A stretch of 16,509 bases of DNA from an uncultured Prevotella sp. (lineage in GTDB: Bacteria > Bacteroidota > Bacteroidia > Bacteroidales > Bacteroidaceae): positions 1-16,509 of the forward strand of contig CAJMAO010000028.1 in assembly GCA_905211345.1 (NCBI GenBank), read 5' to 3'. This document shows, piece by piece, positions 14,515 through 16,509 of the stretch; position 1 is the first letter of the stretch, and every line of letters begins with the position of its first letter. The position numbers and the translations under genes are program-made. Under the pieces are notes generated by a model. That model was given only the letters and a program-made list of their open reading frames with translations, was not told the origin of the DNA and made no database searches.

Positions 14515-14544
14515 GCTCCCTCCCTTGGGGAGGGCTGGGGTGGG
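14515..14544 (+). repeat. G-rich hairpin element just after the fimbrillin stop codon
   Basis: The plus strand reads GCTCCCTCCCTTGGGGAGGG followed by CTGGGGTGGG. CCCTCCC and GGGAGGG form a perfect 7-bp stem with a 3-nt loop. The following G-runs give the pattern GGGGAGGGCTGGGGTGGG (14527-14544), which satisfies a canonical four-run G-quadruplex with 1-2 nt loops. It lies 5 bp from the stop codon of the fimbrillin gene. Confidence 0.8.
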
Positions 14545-14548
14545 TCTC

Positions 14549-16414
14549 CTATTCGATTGTTACGTCGTTAACCAAGCCGCTCTCCCATTCGAGATTTACG
14601 CTGAGGCCAAGCTCGAGGCCCGGGGTGCGCAAGTCGGGAATGCAGTTGTAAGCCGACTTCAGGCTGCTGATAGTAACATTGGCAACGGTCGTGTGATCCT
14701 GCTCGAAGATATAGTCATTGGCTTTATTATTGCCACCTTCTGTCGGGTTAGTTGTCAGCTGGCCTACGAGATAGAACTTGCCGCCTGCGGGCACAATGCC
14801 GTCATGGCCTACGAAATCCTCGCCCGTGTTGTTCACGAACTCAAGGGCGAAGTTGGCAACCTCAGGATTAGTTTCTTTCTCTTTTGTCTGCAAAGCCAAA
14901 GTATAAGCCGTAACCGGAGTGTTGGCCTTAACGCCTAAGCCCGTGCCGTTGTCGCCGAGATAGCTGTCATAGATGGTCTGCTCCTTGGTTTGTGTCGTAG
15001 CCTGTGCGAAGTCCCAACCTACGTTCTTCTGTCCGCCAACGAGCACGCCGGTCATCGTCATACCGTCAGCAGGCACGGTGATGCTATTAGCCACACCTTG
15101 GCCGGCTGTAGGCCAATCCTTGCCATTGTCAAGCAGCTCGCCTCCTACAAACTGGACGTTCAGGTCAAAGCGCGCCACTGCGTAGTTAATCTGGTTTACC
15201 AGACCCACGCTGCGTGTGCTTGCGGAAACAGAGCCGTTGGTGTTGCCGTAAACAGAGCTCAATAGCGTTGACCACTCGTTGTCTTTATTTGTATCGTAAT
15301 CATTAACCTCCGATTCGTCAGACACACGGCAGGCCGTGTTTGTCCAATAGTAAAGCGAAGCGGGATAAACGTAGTCATTGAGGGCGGCAACGTTCATTGT
15401 GTTGTTGTCATCAGTGTCGTAATCCACATTCGTAACATAAGTAAACGCCCCGTCAGCATCAGGCTCTGTCGTAGGCTCGGTGTAGCTGAGCTGCACTGAG
15501 CCGTCGGGCAGGCCGATGTTGGTGGGATAGCCATTGTCGTTGTATTTGGAATAACCATCTTTGAACGTCAGCGTAGCTTCGGGAGCTGTGCCTTGTGCAT
15601 TGAAGTAAGTGGTGATTGCGGTGTTGATAGCAGTCTTTACATCGCCAGTAATTTCACTCTTTTCATCGTTGAGGTTGTTGTAAAGAGCCTGCACCGTGGC
15701 GAGGATGCTGTTTGAAGAACCGGCCTTGAGACTTACGAATGCGTCGTAAAGGTCTTTCAGCTGCGTGTCTTCAGCCTGCGTAGCCCAACCTTCGGCGTTG
15801 GCAATGGCGTTAAGAATCTTCAGCATGTCTTGCTCTGACGTTGTGCGGGTAGCTTCTTTCGACGCGTCATATATCTGCTTCAAGTCGAAATGTATCTGGT
15901 CGAGCGTAGTGCCTACCCAGCCGCCAGTAGTGTAGCTCGGCACGAGCGCGCCGTTCACGTTGTCGCCGGTTTGAGGAGTGGCCTCGCCGTAGAACAGGAA
16001 GGCGCTAGTGCCTATCTTCAGGTTGATGTCGTTGTAGATCTTGTAGCTTGCCTTGCCTGTCAAATCACTATTAGTGAGATCGGCCAGCAGGATTGCGTTC
16101 TCTGTTACTTGAGTCCTGCCGGTCAGCGGAGCATCATTGCCGGTCGTATTGGCAATGAGGAACGGCACGAGACGGATGTTGCTCATTCCGCGGAATTGCA
16201 CGGGATCTTGTCCCTGCACAACAGTTTGGCTGAGGCGCGAGCCTGCGGAAGCGGCCGGGATGTTGATGGCAAACTGTGTCTTTACAGCCTCGCCGTCGAA
16301 CGTCGGGTTGGGATTCGGCCCTTCCGCCAAGTCGTCAGACGAGCAGGCGGTGAAGCCGACAGCACCAGTGAGCAGCATCGCGCCCACGAATGCGTACTTG
16401 TTTAATTTAACCAT
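14549..16414 (-). CDS. Major fimbrillin-type structural subunit (FimA/Mfa1-like lipoprotein)
   Basis: The product is a 621-aa prelipoprotein. Signal peptide residues 1-23 end Gly-Phe-Thr-Ala-Cys, with Cys24 followed by Ser-Ser-Asp-Asp, the usual export-compatible start. Val44-Pro53 (Val-Lys-Thr-Gln-Phe-Ala-Ile-Asn-Ile-Pro) fits the first strand of type V pilins, and Arg60 is the first arginine, a candidate maturation cleavage point by analogy with gingipain cleavage in Porphyromonas gingivalis. Phe-Leu-Phe-Tyr-Gly-Glu-Ala near 138-144 is a fimbrillin feature. A helix-prone segment near 185-270 interrupts the first beta domain, as in Mfa1 relatives. The C-terminal Leu-Ser-Val-Asn-Leu-Glu-Trp-Glu-Ser-Gly would be the donor strand for polymerisation. 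First gene of the set and followed by an anchor gene, it is most likely the shaft subunit. At 621 aa it is longer than FimA (about 380) or Mfa1 (about 560). The exact subfamily is uncertain. Confidence 0.85.
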   Translation of the reverse strand: MVKLNKYAFVGAMLLTGAVGFTACSSDDLAEGPNPNPTFDGEAVKTQFAINIPAASAGSRLSQTVVQGQDPVQFRGMSNIRLVPFLIANTTGNDAPLTGRTQVTENAILLADLTNSDLTGKASYKIYNDINLKIGTSAFLFYGEATPQTGDNVNGALVPSYTTGGWVGTTLDQIHFDLKQIYDASKEATRTTSEQDMLKILNAIANAEGWATQAEDTQLKDLYDAFVSLKAGSSNSILATVQALYNNLNDEKSEITGDVKTAINTAITTYFNAQGTAPEATLTFKDGYSKYNDNGYPTNIGLPDGSVQLSYTEPTTEPDADGAFTYVTNVDYDTDDNNTMNVAALNDYVYPASLYYWTNTACRVSDESEVNDYDTNKDNEWSTLLSSVYGNTNGSVSASTRSVGLVNQINYAVARFDLNVQFVGGELLDNGKDWPTAGQGVANSITVPADGMTMTGVLVGGQKNVGWDFAQATTQTKEQTIYDSYLGDNGTGLGVKANTPVTAYTLALQTKEKETNPEVANFALEFVNNTGEDFVGHDGIVPAGGKFYLVGQLTTNPTEGGNNKANDYIFEQDHTTVANVTISSLKSAYNCIPDLRTPGLELGLSVNLEWESGLVNDVTIE

Positions 16415-16478
16415 AGTCTTTAATTTTTAAATGTTAGAAATATAATAAATGTTAACTATATGTATAAGTTTTGTGTTT
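16415..16478 (-). promoter_or_regulatory. AT-rich leader and tentative promoter of the fimbrillin gene
   Basis: The 60 bp upstream of the fimbrillin ATG are very AT-rich. On the minus strand TATATTTC (16437-16444) matches seven of eight positions of the Bacteroidales -7 consensus TAnnTTTG, 22 bp before the start codon. No clear TTTG -33 element lies 19-21 bp further upstream, so the call is weak. AATTAAAGACT precedes the ATG with no proper Shine-Dalgarno site. Confidence 0.35.
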
Positions 16479-16509
16479 TCATCTTTCCCACCTTCTCACT
16501 CTTTCCCCT
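16479..16509. repeat. Pyrimidine-rich 8-bp-period repeat at the right window edge
   Basis: The plus strand reads roughly TTTCATCT, TTCCCACC, TTCTCACT, CTTTCCCC, an imperfect octamer series like 13161-13192. The window stops just where the other composite blocks turn into the G-rich element, so a further copy may lie immediately outside. Confidence 0.5.

Larger units (their letters stand above)
14234..14548 (-). other. 315-bp intergenic region between fimbrillin and anchor genes
   Basis: No gene is supported here; a plus-strand frame at 14377-14571 is short, runs through repeats and opposes the operon. In transcription order the region holds the G-rich hairpin element (14544-14515), a pair of 9-bp inverted arms (14482-14490 and 14362-14370, CCGGCGGAT/ATCCGCCGG), a strong central hairpin (14424-14458), an octamer array (14318-14287), a T8 tract near 14270 and an AT-rich leader with two TTTG tetramers before the anchor start. 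No convincing Bacteroidales TAnnTTTG promoter motif is visible, so the anchor gene may have its own weak promoter or rely on read-through. Confidence 0.7.

Noticed and set aside
14377..14571. Short plus-strand frame in the fimbrillin-anchor gap
   Set aside because: It runs through the hairpin and the G-rich element, ends antisense to the fimbrillin gene, and similar peptides would arise from any copy of these repeats.
1..16509. tRNA, rRNA, transposase or integrase genes
   Set aside because: No cloverleaf, rRNA-like stretch, or recombinase motif was recognised on either strand; almost all sequence is accounted for by the four genes.

Overview
The window looks like a chromosomal segment from a member of the Bacteroidales that has a type IX secretion system. 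A Prevotellaceae or Muribaculaceae gut or oral species is the best guess; the genus cannot be fixed from the sequence alone. The reasons are the FimA/Mfa-type lipoprotein fimbrillins, a FimB/Mfa2-type anchor with its Cys-Ile-Asp-Glu-Asp start, a T9SS-like C-terminal tail, mostly A-rich leaders with few Shine-Dalgarno sites, and coding GC that is often near 60% but falls to about 35% in one tract.

Four genes are supported, all on the minus strand and read from right to left. A 621-aa fimbrillin-type structural subunit (16414-14549) is followed, after a 315-bp gap full of repeats and hairpins, by a FimB/Mfa2-type anchor lipoprotein (14233-13226). After a 100-bp repeat-bearing gap comes a fimbrillin-like accessory lipoprotein (13125-11992). 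Only about 40 bp later is the start of a giant 3.9-kilo-residue secreted protein (11951-117) that fills 72% of the window. It consists of a signal peptide, eight tandem right-handed beta-helix modules, a beta-rich linker and a T9SS-like sorting tail. No RNA gene, CRISPR array, transposase or credible plus-strand gene was seen; the long plus-strand frames are shadows of these genes.

Inference: this is a type V fimbrial locus (shaft, anchor, accessory lipoprotein) whose last gene encodes a very large T9SS-exported adhesin. It occupies the position that the large Mfa5 protein has in the Porphyromonas gingivalis mfa1-mfa5 cluster. The three lipoproteins would reach the outer membrane by the Lol route and the giant protein by T9SS, so the locus would join two export routes on one surface structure.

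The non-coding DNA is unusual. Every gene boundary except the tight accessory-giant one carries purine/pyrimidine-strand 7- or 8-bp tandem repeats, and three boundaries also carry a G-rich element. That element forms a CCCTCCC/GGGAGGG hairpin followed by more G-runs. Two further copies lie inside lipoprotein signal-peptide codons, and an inverted heptamer array supplies the last codons of the giant gene.
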